Below are positions 25,732 through 34,695 of a stretch of 64,000 bases of DNA, in pieces. This DNA is from Atopobium sp. (GTDB lineage: Bacteria; Actinomycetota; Coriobacteriia; Coriobacteriales; Atopobiaceae): assembly GCA_015258715.1 (NCBI GenBank), contig JABZHR010000006.1, positions 17,896-81,895 on the forward strand, in the 5' to 3' direction. The notes under the pieces were generated by a model. It made no database searches, was not told the origin of the DNA, and saw only the letters and a program-made list of their open reading frames with translations. The translations under genes were made by a program, and so were the position numbers. The first letter of the stretch is position 1, and each line of letters starts with the position of its first letter.

Positions 25732-26325
25732 ATGTCTACAGAAAATCTTAATGTGGTCAACGCCGCAGACACAGAGACAGGATCTGCTGAGCAGGCACCA
25801 CGTGTTGTTGCTGTTTCAAAGTCTGCGGGCGTTTTGGATGTAACTTCTCTTGTTCTTGTTGCCGTTCTTATTGCTGCTGGTTTTATTCTTAACCTGACCG
25901 TTGGTAAGGCAATTAGTGCTATTGGTATTGGTCCAGAGTTCATTATTGCATCGTTCTGCCTGGCTATTCTTCTTTTGAAGCCAACTGCTGTTCAGAGCCT
26001 GGTTATTGGCCTTATTGCAGCTACCGTTATTCAGCTGACCACCTCTGTTCCTGGTGCTGATTTTGTTGCAGAAGGCGTTGCTTCACTTGTTATGTTTGCC
26101 TTCACAAAGTCTGCTCTTGCAGATAAACCAGTAATGCCTGCAATTGGCTCTTTTGTAACCACGCTTATTTCTGGCCTCATCTTTGCTGCCATTGCTATTC
26201 CAGCCAAAGGTGCAACTATTGAGCTTTTCTACGTAATGCTTCCCGTCATCGTGGGAACTGCATTCTTTAATGCTATTGTTGTTCAGGTTCTTGCGGCTCC
26301 TCTTAAGAAGGTTTTGGGTCGATAA
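25732..26325 (+). CDS. ECF transporter S component, predicted tryptophan importer
   Basis: Substrate-binding membrane subunit of an energy-coupling-factor transporter. 197 residues: a hydrophilic tail of about 35 residues, then about six helices (VLVAVLIAAGFILNL, FIIASFCLAILLLKP, IVGTAFFNAIVVQVL). It begins the gene order S-A-T. The substrate is inferred from the Trp leader upstream, not from binding residues. ATG at 25732 follows AAAGGAG; an earlier frame starting in the terminator T-run is spurious. A TGGCGAGAAACCC motif copy sits in the gap before the gene. Confidence 0.82.
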   Translation: MSTENLNVVNAADTETGSAEQAPRVVAVSKSAGVLDVTSLVLVAVLIAAGFILNLTVGKAISAIGIGPEFIIASFCLAILLLKPTAVQSLVIGLIAATVIQLTTSVPGADFVAEGVASLVMFAFTKSALADKPVMPAIGSFVTTLISGLIFAAIAIPAKGATIELFYVMLPVIVGTAFFNAIVVQVLAAPLKKVLGR

Positions 26326-26360
26326 GTTCTTAAATACGCACATATTTCCTGGAGAACACT

Positions 26361-28286
26361 GTGTCAATTATTGAAGTTCAATCTGTGTCATACAGCTATC
26401 CTGATAGCTCAGCGCGCGCTCTTAATGAGCTGTCGCTGAGCGTTCAGGAGGGTGATTTTGTAGGTATTGTTGGCCCTTCTGGTGCAGGTAAGTCTACACT
26501 TGCTCTTGCGCTCGCTGGCGCCATTCCTCATCACTTCAGGGGTAATTTCTTTGGCAAGATTCTTGTCTCTGGAATGGATACCTGTACGGTTGCCTTAACT
26601 GATATCTCTAAGATTGTGGGATCCATTACCCAAGATATTAATGCGCAGATGGTAGCTTCAATTGTTGAGGATGAGCTTCTCTTTGGCCTTGAGAACTTTG
26701 CCGTTCCTCACGCAGAAATTCCAGAGCGAATTACCTATGCGTTAGAAACAGTTGGTATTGCCAACCTTCGCTTTAGAGAGATTGCTTCTCTTTCTGGCGG
26801 ACAGAAGCAAAAGGTTGCTATTGCAGCTCTTTTGGCGCTACAGCCACAGGTTATGGTACTAGATGAGCCAACAGCAGCCTTAGATCCAACGTCGTCTGAG
26901 CTAATCTTCCAGACGCTTTCAGAGCTCAACAAAACTAAGGGCATTACGGTTGTGGTAATTGAGCAGAAAGTTGGTCTTCTCGCCAAGTATTGCTCAAAGA
27001 TTGCCGTTATGGACAAGGGCACCATTTGTGCTTTTGGCAGCGGTGAGGAAGTGTTCTCACAGGTAGATCTGCTGCAAGAGGTTGGTGTTGATGTTCCTCG
27101 TTGCGTGCGCGTCTCAAAGGGCGTCCACGAGCTCTCGCATCAAGTGGAATATGCTCGTCTACTCAGTGAGGCTGACCAGACTGTCTGCGATGAAACCGCA
27201 CTCTCAGTTCTGTCGGCCACCAAGCAGCTTGCGTGTTGTGTTGGAGCTTTGCAGCATCGTAATATTTCTCTTACAGAGACCGCTGAATCACCAGCTGCTG
27301 ATGATGTTGAGCTAGCGGGGGAGACGTATCTTCCAAAAATAGATGGTCCTGTGGTTGCTGAATCGAGTGGACCATTTGACAGGATTGGTGTTCTTCAAGA
27401 TGCAGAGCAGCCAAGCGTTCAATCTGTTCTTGACGTTATCGACGCCACCTTTAAATATCAAAATAGTACTGATGGTGTAGAGCGTGTCTCTCTCAGCTTG
27501 CATCCTGGTGAGCTTGTGGCGCTTGTCGGCCAAAACGGCGCAGGTAAAACAACTTTAACTAAACTGGTAAATGGCCTCCTGCGTCCTCGATCGGGAGACA
27601 TTCATATCAAGGGCGCCTCATGCAAGGATTGGAAGACGTCGCAGATTGCTCAGCATGTCTCAACGCTGTTCCAAAATCCCGATTACCAGATCTGTAAAGA
27701 GAGCGTTCTTGAGGAGATCGTATTTGGTCTTGAGCTCAAGGGTGCGTCTGCAGAGGATGCTCGCAAGAAAGCGCTTGAAGTAATTGATCGCATGGGACTG
27801 GACGCAGAGGCATCGCCGTTCATGCTTTCTCGCGGACAGCGCCAGATGGTTGCGCTTGCATCTGTGGTTGCCTGTGAGCCAGATATTCTTGTGCTTGACG
27901 AGCCAACATCAGGCCTGGATTACAAAGAGTGTATGCAGGTCATGAATATGGTCAAATCACTGTGCGAGAAGGGCTGTGCAGTTCTTATGGTTTGCCATGA
28001 CATGGAGGTTGTGCTGGACTTTGCCACAAGAATTGTCGTTATGGCACATGGTAGCGTGCTAGATGATGGGGAAGTTACACAGATCTTCTCGACAGATGAG
28101 GTTTTGAAGGAAGCATACGTTGAGGCTCCTCAGATGATTCAGCTGTCAAAGCTTGCGGGCAGGCACGTAGATCCGTCATTTGCTGGGCTTAACAGCGCTT
28201 CCGAGGTGCTTGAGGCATTGCAGCATCAGTTTGAGATTGCTCGTATTGCGGCAACGCTGAATGGTAAGGAGGCTCCTCGTGGGTAG
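26361..28286 (+). CDS. Fused ECF ATPase (EcfA1-EcfA2 in one chain)
   Basis: Powers the ECF transporter. 641 residues with two ABC ATPase domains: first about 1-235 (Walker A GPSGAGKST, signature LSGGQKQKVAIA, Walker B MVLDEPTAALD), second about 355-585 (GQNGAGKTT, LSRGQRQMVALA, LVLDEPTSGLD). A 110-residue linker joins them. Most ECF modules have two separate ATPases. The second signature has Arg for Gly (LSRGQ), so the sites may be unequal. GTG start with TGGAG upstream. Overlaps ecfT by 8 bases. Confidence 0.93.
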   Translation: MSIIEVQSVSYSYPDSSARALNELSLSVQEGDFVGIVGPSGAGKSTLALALAGAIPHHFRGNFFGKILVSGMDTCTVALTDISKIVGSITQDINAQMVASIVEDELLFGLENFAVPHAEIPERITYALETVGIANLRFREIASLSGGQKQKVAIAALLALQPQVMVLDEPTAALDPTSSELIFQTLSELNKTKGITVVVIEQKVGLLAKYCSKIAVMDKGTICAFGSGEEVFSQVDLLQEVGVDVPRCVRVSKGVHELSHQVEYARLLSEADQTVCDETALSVLSATKQLACCVGALQHRNISLTETAESPAADDVELAGETYLPKIDGPVVAESSGPFDRIGVLQDAEQPSVQSVLDVIDATFKYQNSTDGVERVSLSLHPGELVALVGQNGAGKTTLTKLVNGLLRPRSGDIHIKGASCKDWKTSQIAQHVSTLFQNPDYQICKESVLEEIVFGLELKGASAEDARKKALEVIDRMGLDAEASPFMLSRGQRQMVALASVVACEPDILVLDEPTSGLDYKECMQVMNMVKSLCEKGCAVLMVCHDMEVVLDFATRIVVMAHGSVLDDGEVTQIFSTDEVLKEAYVEAPQMIQLSKLAGRHVDPSFAGLNSASEVLEALQHQFEIARIAATLNGKEAPRG

Positions 28287-29028
28287 TGTTATTGATTACA
28301 CCGAAGGAACAAGCTTCCTTCATAAGGCAAATCCCGTGGCCAAGCTTGTATTTGCGCTTGAACTTTTTATAGCCGCTTTTGCTGCGCAGGGAATGCTTGA
28401 GGTACTTGCAGTGCTTGCGCTTACCATTCTTGTGGGAGTTGTTTCACAGAACGCTCAGAAGACTTTTAAGTTGGTATTTGGCTTTGCCGTTTTAGGTCTT
28501 ATCTTGTGCGTGGTGCAGACGCTGGTTGCCCCTGCTGGTCAAGTGCTCTTTTTATGTATCACGGTAGGTGGTTTGGAGCGCGGCTTTAACGTTGCTCTCA
28601 AAACAATCGCGCTGGCGCTGCCGCTGCTTTCTATGCTCTCGCTTATGCGTGTAGAAGACCTTATGAATGCGCTGGTAGAAGTGGCGCATGTCCCATATCC
28701 TTATGCATTTACCATTGCAACGGTTTTGCGCTTTGTACCTGTCTTTGCTTCCGAGATGAACCATATCATGGAGGCTCAGATGGCTCGCGGCGTTGAGTTT
28801 GATACCAAAAATCCACTTAAGAAGCTCCAGCTCACCATGCCCTTGATTGTTCCTCTGCTGGTAAGCTCGGTTAAAAAAGCTGACGCCTCAGCGCTTGCAG
28901 CTGAGCAGCGAGGTTTTTATCTAAGAAACGCTTCATCTGCATTTAAACGCTATCCTTTGGCTCCATCAGACTTTGCTTTGATGATTCTTGGCGTTGCGGT
29001 AATTGTTGTTATCCTCGTGTTCTCATAA
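28279..29028 (+). CDS. ecfT: ECF transporter transmembrane coupling protein
   Basis: Links the ATPases to the S component. About 249 residues, five to six helices, with the two coupling motifs in QMARGVEFD and AEQRGFYL (A-R-G-type triplets) in the long cytoplasmic helices. GTG at 28279 with AAGGAGG is preferred to an ATG 18 bases upstream, which overlaps that ribosome site. Last gene of the operon; a dedicated rather than shared module is suggested because all parts are together. Confidence 0.9.
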   Translation: MGSVIDYTEGTSFLHKANPVAKLVFALELFIAAFAAQGMLEVLAVLALTILVGVVSQNAQKTFKLVFGFAVLGLILCVVQTLVAPAGQVLFLCITVGGLERGFNVALKTIALALPLLSMLSLMRVEDLMNALVEVAHVPYPYAFTIATVLRFVPVFASEMNHIMEAQMARGVEFDTKNPLKKLQLTMPLIVPLLVSSVKKADASALAAEQRGFYLRNASSAFKRYPLAPSDFALMILGVAVIVVILVFS

Positions 29029-29097
29029 GAACTTCTCGCGTTTTCACTGTGCTTCGCTGGTAAATGCCGTAACATTAAGGTATTAGAAGGAGGACAC

Positions 29098-30546
29098 GTG
29101 GAAACTTTCACTGATCTTTGTCATATCAACGTCAAAGGCGGAGACGGCGGCGCAGGTTGCATGTCGTTCCGTCGAGAAGCATATGTACCTAAAGGCGGCC
29201 CTGATGGTGGCGATGGTGGTCACGGCGGCAATGTTGTCATTGTTGCAGATCCGCAGCTCTCGTCTCTGATTGATTACCGCTATAAGCATCACTTTAAGGC
29301 CGAGCGCGGTACCCACGGTAAGGGTGCTCGCCGTCATGGCTCTGACGGACAGGATTTGCTGCTCAAGGTGCCTCTGGGAACCGTAGTGCGCGAGCTTGAT
29401 CCAGAAACGCAAGAGCCACTCTACGAGATTGCCGATCTTACTTCTCCAGGTGAGCAGGTAGTTGTTGCTCCTGGTGGCAATGGTGGCCGCGGTAACATTC
29501 ACTTTGTCACCTCTGTAAGGCGTGCACCAGCATTTGCCGAGAAGGGCGAGCCAGCCCAAGAGCATTGGATTGAGCTAGAGATGAAGCTCATGGCAGATGT
29601 GGCCTTGGTGGGTATGCCTTCTGTTGGTAAGAGCTCTCTTATTGCACGTATCAGTGCTGCTCGTCCAAAGATTGCTGACTATCCTTTTACCACCCTTGTT
29701 CCAAACTTGGGCGTTGTTCGCGCACAGAACGGTCAGTCGTTTGTCTGCGCGGACGTTCCCGGTCTTATCGAGGGTGCCTCAGAAGGTAAGGGTCTTGGTC
29801 ATCAATTCCTTCGTCATATTGAGCGCACAGCGCTTATTGTCCATATGGTCGATGTTACCGGTGGCTATGAAGGCAGAGACCCAGTAGAGGACTATCACGC
29901 TATTAATGAGGAGCTCAAGGCTTACGCTTCAAAGCTCGCTGATCGTCCTCAGATTGTGGTTGCAAACAAATGCGATATGCCTGGTACAGAAGATGCTATT
30001 GAGGCTCTCAGAAAAGCCGCTGAGACTGATGGCAGGACTTTCTTTGCTATCTCTACGGTAACTGGTTTAAATCTTGATGATTTTGTTACTACTTGTGCTG
30101 CAGAAGTGGCAGAGCTCCGCAAAGAAATTGCCATTACTACGCCAACGGTTGACCGCAGTGAGGCTTGGGAGCATCAGCGTCTTCGTCGTGATAATAAACT
30201 TCGCATTGAGCGAGAAGAGCGTCATGCGTGGCGTGTCTCTGGCGGCCAGATTGAGCGTATGGTTATTCAGACCGATTGGGACAATGATGAGGCCGTGGCA
30301 TATCTACAGCGTCGTCTTGATCGTATGGGTCTTGAAGTACAGCTGGCAAAGGCTGGTGCAGTTGACGGCGATGAGATTCGCATTCTTGAGCTCACCTTTA
30401 CCTATGAGGATCCAAATAAACCAAATACAGATGGCATAGAGATTCCTGACGAGGACGCTTCAGATCAGCAATTTGAAGATGTTGAGTTTGAAGAGGCTCC
30501 ATCTGATCCGTCTCATGTGGCTGAGACTTCTTCAGAAACTGAGTAG
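29098..30546 (+). CDS. obgE: GTPase Obg/CgtA
   Basis: Ribosome-associated GTPase in 50S assembly and stress control. 482 residues: Gly-rich OBG fold (about 1-160), G domain with GMPSVGKSSL (P-loop), DVPGLIEGAS (switch II) and NKCD, then an OCT domain and an acidic C-terminal tail. GTG start with GAAGGAGG. In most genomes it follows rplU-rpmA directly; here the ECF operon separates them. Confidence 0.96.
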   Translation: METFTDLCHINVKGGDGGAGCMSFRREAYVPKGGPDGGDGGHGGNVVIVADPQLSSLIDYRYKHHFKAERGTHGKGARRHGSDGQDLLLKVPLGTVVRELDPETQEPLYEIADLTSPGEQVVVAPGGNGGRGNIHFVTSVRRAPAFAEKGEPAQEHWIELEMKLMADVALVGMPSVGKSSLIARISAARPKIADYPFTTLVPNLGVVRAQNGQSFVCADVPGLIEGASEGKGLGHQFLRHIERTALIVHMVDVTGGYEGRDPVEDYHAINEELKAYASKLADRPQIVVANKCDMPGTEDAIEALRKAAETDGRTFFAISTVTGLNLDDFVTTCAAEVAELRKEIAITTPTVDRSEAWEHQRLRRDNKLRIEREERHAWRVSGGQIERMVIQTDWDNDEAVAYLQRRLDRMGLEVQLAKAGAVDGDEIRILELTFTYEDPNKPNTDGIEIPDEDASDQQFEDVEFEEAPSDPSHVAETSSETE

Positions 30547-30549
30547 AGT

Positions 30550-31236
30550 ATGGCAGCCGACGTCTTAAATAACATGCACCCTGGCCTGCCTCGTTTGGGA
30601 CAGGATAAAAACCGCACCTATCGTCTGGGAATCATGGGTGGAACCTTTGACCCCATTCATAATGGCCACCTGGTAGCCGCTGAGCAGGCATATGATGACC
30701 TTGATCTTGATGTTGTTGTCTTTATGCCTGCTGGTCGCCCTGCGTTCAAACAAAATACGGGAGTTACCAGGGGAGAAGACCGTTATTCAATGACGCTTCT
30801 GGCAACCTCAGATAATCCTCATTTTGTTGCTTCTCGTTTTGAGGTGGATTATGAGGGCATCACCTACACCGCTGATACGCTCAGAAGATTGCGTAAGGTA
30901 TATCCCTCTAACGTTGAGTTTTTCTTTATTACTGGTGCAGATGCAATTGCTGATATTGTCGCCTGGAAAGATGCACAGACAGTAGCTGAGCTTGCTCACT
31001 TTGTTGCTGCAACGCGTCCTGGTTATGAGCTGAGTCGTGCTCAAAAGGTTATTGCAGACTCACCGTATGACTTCAAGGTAACCTATCTTGAGGTTCCCGC
31101 ACTAGCAATCTCATCAAGCTATTTGCGCAGTAGAGTTCAAAAAGGTCAGAGCCTTAGATATCTGACTCCCGATTCAGTTACAGGCTATATTCATAAGCAT
31201 GGCCTTTACGGCGCTGATACAACACCGCTCAATTAA
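30550..31236 (+). CDS. nadD: Nicotinate-nucleotide adenylyltransferase
   Basis: Makes deamido-NAD from nicotinate mononucleotide and ATP. 228 residues with GGTFDPIHNGHL (nucleotidyltransferase HxGH) and the C-terminal ISSSYLRSRV motif. A 25-residue N-terminal extension precedes the Rossmann core. Starts 3 bases after obgE, in the usual obgE-nadD-yqeK-rsfS order. Confidence 0.94.
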   Translation: MAADVLNNMHPGLPRLGQDKNRTYRLGIMGGTFDPIHNGHLVAAEQAYDDLDLDVVVFMPAGRPAFKQNTGVTRGEDRYSMTLLATSDNPHFVASRFEVDYEGITYTADTLRRLRKVYPSNVEFFFITGADAIADIVAWKDAQTVAELAHFVAATRPGYELSRAQKVIADSPYDFKVTYLEVPALAISSSYLRSRVQKGQSLRYLTPDSVTGYIHKHGLYGADTTPLN

Positions 31237-31341
31237 GTAGTTAAGGCTCAAGAAACCTGCTGCTCAGAGATTTATACGCTAGCAGCAAGGCAGTGTCATA
31301 CAGATACATATGTGGCTTGATTCAAAACTTTGTAGGACATA

Positions 31342-31980
31342 ATGGAAAGAACACTTATAGCAAAAGATATTGTCTACACCTCAGAACAACAGGCGCTCAT
31401 TGATCAGCTTGAGTCTGATCTAAAGTCTCATATGCACCACAAGAACCCTAAGCGTTTTGCACACTCTATTTCTGTAGGACATTGTGCAGAAACCCTCGCG
31501 CAGGTCTATGGCGTAGATATGTTTAGCGCTCGTGTAGCAGGCATTTTGCATGATTGGGAGAAACTTCTTCCTGATGCAAAAACCATTGAACTGGCAGAGC
31601 ATTTTCGTATCCAGACAGCAGCTCCGTATCAGAAAATCGTAGGACTCTTGCACGGTCCTCTCGCCGCAAAAACCCTGCCAGCAATCTATCCTTGGCTCTC
31701 TGATCAGATTCTCAGTGCTATTCAAAAGCACACTGCAGGGGACTATCAGATGAGCAATCTTGACAAAATCTTATACGTAGCTGACCTTATTGAGCCCTTG
31801 CGACCAAGTTTCAAGTCAGTTGAAGAGGCGCGCGAGGTATATTTACGCGGCGGTTCTCTTGATGAGCTTTATGAGACGGCGTTTTGTGGCGTTATGATGT
31901 ATGTAATTTCTACTAGAAGTTATTTGTATCCAAACTCAATTGCCCTATACAATGAGATGATTGAGAAGACATCTAAGTAG
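31342..31980 (+). CDS. yqeK: HD-domain hydrolase of the YqeK family
   Basis: Metal-dependent HD phosphohydrolase; the family hydrolyses diadenosine tetraphosphate symmetrically. 212 residues: KNPKRFAHSISVGHCAE, the HD pair ILHDWEK, GLLHGPLAA and AIQKHTAG with LDKILYVADLIEP. A gap of 105 bases before it holds a weak CTGCTG/CAGCAG hairpin near 31260 without a T-run. Confidence 0.9.
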   Translation: MERTLIAKDIVYTSEQQALIDQLESDLKSHMHHKNPKRFAHSISVGHCAETLAQVYGVDMFSARVAGILHDWEKLLPDAKTIELAEHFRIQTAAPYQKIVGLLHGPLAAKTLPAIYPWLSDQILSAIQKHTAGDYQMSNLDKILYVADLIEPLRPSFKSVEEAREVYLRGGSLDELYETAFCGVMMYVISTRSYLYPNSIALYNEMIEKTSK

Positions 31981-32009
31981 CCTGGCTACATGAGAAAACG
32001 GAGAAATTC

Positions 32010-32486
32010 ATGGCTGTAACTTCACTTGAGCTTGCAAAGACTGCTGCAATTGCTGCAGATCAAAAGAAAGCTGAAGATATTCTTGTGCTTGACCTCACTG
32101 GTCTCAGCGACGTCTGCGATTACTTTGTTATCTGCACCGGCGGAAATGCTCGTTTGGCTGATGCTATTGTTGATGAAGTTCGCGAGAAGGTCACGGCAAA
32201 TTGTGGTGTTCGTCCAATTTCTACTGAAGGCCGTGATGGCCTTAATTGGATTCTGATCGATTACGGCTCAGTTGTAGTTCACGTATTCCAGCCTGAGGTA
32301 AGGTCTTACTATCGTCTTGAGCGACTTTGGGCAGATGCTCCTCGTGTAGAGCTGGATATTGAGGGCGCTATGACTTCTGAGATTCCTTACGCTGACCTTC
32401 CAGAGGATGCTTTGGCTCCAGCTTTTGAGCTTTCTGAGGATGACCTGGTAGATAATCTTCCAGAATCTGCTGACCCAACTGAGTAG
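32010..32486 (+). CDS. rsfS: Ribosomal silencing factor RsfS
   Basis: Binds L14 and blocks subunit joining when nutrients are short. 158 residues; the core (KAEDILVLDLTGLSDVCDYFVICTG, EGRDGLNWILIDYGSVVVHVF) fits the family, followed by an acidic tail of about 45 residues. Ends 10 bases from the convergent dinB stop with no hairpin between. Confidence 0.93.
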   Translation: MAVTSLELAKTAAIAADQKKAEDILVLDLTGLSDVCDYFVICTGGNARLADAIVDEVREKVTANCGVRPISTEGRDGLNWILIDYGSVVVHVFQPEVRSYYRLERLWADAPRVELDIEGAMTSEIPYADLPEDALAPAFELSEDDLVDNLPESADPTE

Positions 32487-32496
32487 GTTTAGCATC

Positions 32497-33831
32497 TTAG
32501 ATCTGCTCGTTTTTGCCGGTAGGCATGGTGTCTGAAACGCGATGCTCAAAGCGTAGGTCTCTACCATACTGCACAGCATCTGCGCCAAATTTATCTTTGA
32601 GTTTATCGGTTACCTCGGAGAGATGACGTAAGTCACTCCGAGGTTTCTTTTTTGTTGCGGGTCCAGAGGCTGCTGCATCAAACGTGTCTTCAAATTGATC
32701 AAAAAGAGAGGTTTGAACAGGCTTACTCTGTGTCTCGTCTGTAAATGAGCTAATGCCAACACCAAGAAGTCTTACTGGTTGGCCTTCTTTCCAAATGGTA
32801 GGAAGCAGACCAACAGCAATTTCTGCAAAGAGATGTTCATCATCAGTTGGAGTAGACATTCTTTTTTGAGCGGTATGAGACTCTGTTGCAGAAGCTTTTA
32901 CCTTAAGCGTTACGGTATAACCTTGTAGCTGTTTGCGGCGGAGACGTCTGCCTACAACACCAGAGATGTGTCTGATGGCTTCTTCTATTTCTTGTTTATC
33001 AAACAAATCTGTTTCAAAGGTTCTCTCGTTAGAAACAGACTTAACATCGCGAGGTTGAGCAGCTTCATGAACCTCTGAAATTTCTTTTCCCTGCGCGCGC
33101 AAAATCATCTTTGAGGCAGTATTGCCTACAAGGGAAGTGAGATACGTTGCATCTGCTCTTGAGAGTTCTCCAAGCGTTTTGATTCCTTGCTGATGAAGCG
33201 TCTTTGCCATAGCAGGACCAATGCCGCTCATTGCCTCAATGGGCAGTGGTGCTAGAAAGCGGCCCTCTGTACCAGGAAAGACCGCAGTAAGACCTCGAGG
33301 CTTTTCTTGTTCAGAAGCAATCTTGGCAATTGTTTTATTTGTTCCCAGACCAATGGAGCAGGTAACACCTAGTGCTGCAACTTTCTTTTGTATGCGCTTA
33401 CAAATTTCTACAGGATTTTCTTTAGAAAATCTTCCAGAAGTAATGTCAAAAAATGCTTCATCAATAGAAACTTGTTCAACAAGGGGAGTCTCATCTTTGA
33501 GAAAACCCATAACAAGAGCACTCATTTCTGAGTATCTGTCATAACGTCCTGAAGTCCAAATTGCATGAGGACAAAGCCTTACCGCAGTAGCTGAAGGCAT
33601 GGCAGAATGAACACCATACTTTCTTGCTTCATAAGATGCGGTTGAAACAACTCCTCGTTTTTGAGGAGAACCTCCTACGATTACTGGTTTTTCACGCCAC
33701 TCAGGATGATCAAGTTGTTCTACAGACGCAAAGAACGCATCTAGGTCAAGAAGGCCAATAGCCTTACCATGCCATTCAAAATCACACGATTTACGTGCGG
33801 TTTTATCCGATATGTTCTTTGACGTTTCCAT
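32497..33831 (-). CDS. dinB: DNA polymerase IV (Y family)
   Basis: Translesion polymerase. About 444 residues from ATG 33831: palm residues LLDLDAFFASVEQ and SIDEAFFD, little-finger domain, and a beta-clamp-binding QTSLF motif about 65 residues from the C-terminus, followed by a Lys-rich tail. Start choice: ATG 33831 lies 8 bases after a TATACA -10 box with no ribosome site, fitting a leaderless message; the ATG at 33879 would fall upstream of the promoter. It is the only minus-strand gene between 8.8 kb and the right end. Confidence 0.92.
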   Translation of the reverse strand: METSKNISDKTARKSCDFEWHGKAIGLLDLDAFFASVEQLDHPEWREKPVIVGGSPQKRGVVSTASYEARKYGVHSAMPSATAVRLCPHAIWTSGRYDRYSEMSALVMGFLKDETPLVEQVSIDEAFFDITSGRFSKENPVEICKRIQKKVAALGVTCSIGLGTNKTIAKIASEQEKPRGLTAVFPGTEGRFLAPLPIEAMSGIGPAMAKTLHQQGIKTLGELSRADATYLTSLVGNTASKMILRAQGKEISEVHEAAQPRDVKSVSNERTFETDLFDKQEIEEAIRHISGVVGRRLRRKQLQGYTVTLKVKASATESHTAQKRMSTPTDDEHLFAEIAVGLLPTIWKEGQPVRLLGVGISSFTDETQSKPVQTSLFDQFEDTFDAAASGPATKKKPRSDLRHLSEVTDKLKDKFGADAVQYGRDLRFEHRVSDTMPTGKNEQI

Positions 33832-33839
33832 AGATTTAG

Positions 33840-33872
33840 TGTATACTTTTTGCGTAAATAGAACAAGTGTTT
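33840..33872 (-). promoter_or_regulatory. dinB promoter with SOS-box-like site
   Basis: GAAC-AAGT-GTTT (33861-33872 on the plus strand) matches the actinobacterial/Bacillus LexA box GAAC-N4-GTTC at 7 of 8 fixed bases. On the minus strand it overlaps the expected -35 position, upstream of TATACA (33840-33845). LexA binding there would block dinB. Confidence 0.5.
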
Positions 33873-33911
33873 CATACATAAATTACGAGTACTTTTTGAA
33901 GAGAGCAAATT

Positions 33912-33917
33912 TATACT
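33912..33917 (+). promoter_or_regulatory. Candidate -10 box of the rpsP operon
   Basis: TATACT with a poor -35 (GTACTT, 17 bases upstream). It would give a leader of about 95 bases. Confidence 0.4.
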
Positions 33918-33966
33918 TTTCGAGGTTAACGCGTTGTTGTACACTTGTAACCCGATTTGTGGCTTT

Positions 33967-33999
33967 GCGGTGCAGCCCATCTAACATCCGAGGCACCGC
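33967..33999 (+). promoter_or_regulatory. Hairpin in the rpsP leader
   Basis: GCGGTGC (33967-33973) pairs with GCACCGC (33993-33999), ending 6 bases before the GGAGG of rpsP. It could limit ribosome access or serve as a protein site; no T-run follows, so it is not a terminator. Confidence 0.4.
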
Positions 34000-34018
34000 T
34001 CGTATGGAGGAGTTTTCA

Positions 34019-34387
34019 TTGGCAGTTAAGATTCGTCTGGCCCGTCACGGTGCCAAGAAGCGTCCGTACTATCGCGTAGTTGTCGCTGATGGTCGTATGC
34101 CTCGCGATGGTCGTTACATTGAAGAAGTCGGTCGTTATAACCCACTGACTAGCCCAAAGACGATTGATATCAACCTCGAGAAGGTTGACGAGTGGGTAGC
34201 AAAGGGCGCTCAGCCAACAAGCGCAGTTTCTCACCTCATTGAGATCGCTCGTACTGGTGCTCCAGTTGCAGAGAAGAAGACCAAGCTCTCCAAGAAGGCA
34301 CAGGCAAAGGCTGCTGCAGCTGCAGAGGCTGCTGCTGAGGCTGCTGCCGCAGCTGCTGAGGAGTCCGAGGCTCCAGAGGCTGAGTAA
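34019..34387 (+). CDS. rpsP: 30S ribosomal protein S16
   Basis: Small-subunit assembly protein. 122 residues; AVKIRLARHGAKKRPYYRVVVADGR is the S16 N-terminus. The initiator is TTG at 34019 with GGAGG 8 bases upstream; the longer upstream frame is not used. The last 45 residues are a Lys/Ala/Glu extension (almost all Ala and Glu at the end), common in actinobacterial S16. Confidence 0.96.
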   Translation: MAVKIRLARHGAKKRPYYRVVVADGRMPRDGRYIEEVGRYNPLTSPKTIDINLEKVDEWVAKGAQPTSAVSHLIEIARTGAPVAEKKTKLSKKAQAKAAAAAEAAAEAAAAAAEESEAPEAE

Positions 34388-34390
34388 ATC

Positions 34391-34693
34391 GTGTCTGAAT
34401 TCACAGAGCCCACTGAGGTAGACGCTGTCGATCAAGATATTCAGGAGATGCCTTCTGACAAGGTAGCTGACCTTGTTGAGTACATCGTTTGTGGTCTTGT
34501 CGATAATGAAGACGCTGTTGCACTCGACGTCACCGATCGCGAGGATGGAGCCTTAATTGAGGTTTCTTGCTCTGAGGAAGACGCTGGACGTGTCATCGGC
34601 CGCAAGGGTAGAACCATTAAGGCTATTCGTACTTTGGCTCGTGCTCTTGGCCAGCGTGTTGGCACCTCTGTTGATGTCGAGGTTGTAGGCTAA
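34391..34693 (+). CDS. khpA: KH-domain RNA-binding protein KhpA
   Basis: Small RNA-binding protein, partner of Jag/KhpB in many Gram-positive bacteria, linked to cell elongation. 100 residues; the KH signature is GRVIGRKGRTIKAIRTL (GxxG = GRKG). An acidic 22-residue N-terminal stretch precedes it. GTG start 3 bases after rpsP; sits in the classic rpsP-khpA-rimM-trmD order. Confidence 0.92.
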   Translation: MSEFTEPTEVDAVDQDIQEMPSDKVADLVEYIVCGLVDNEDAVALDVTDREDGALIEVSCSEEDAGRVIGRKGRTIKAIRTLARALGQRVGTSVDVEVVG

Positions 34694-34695
34694 TT

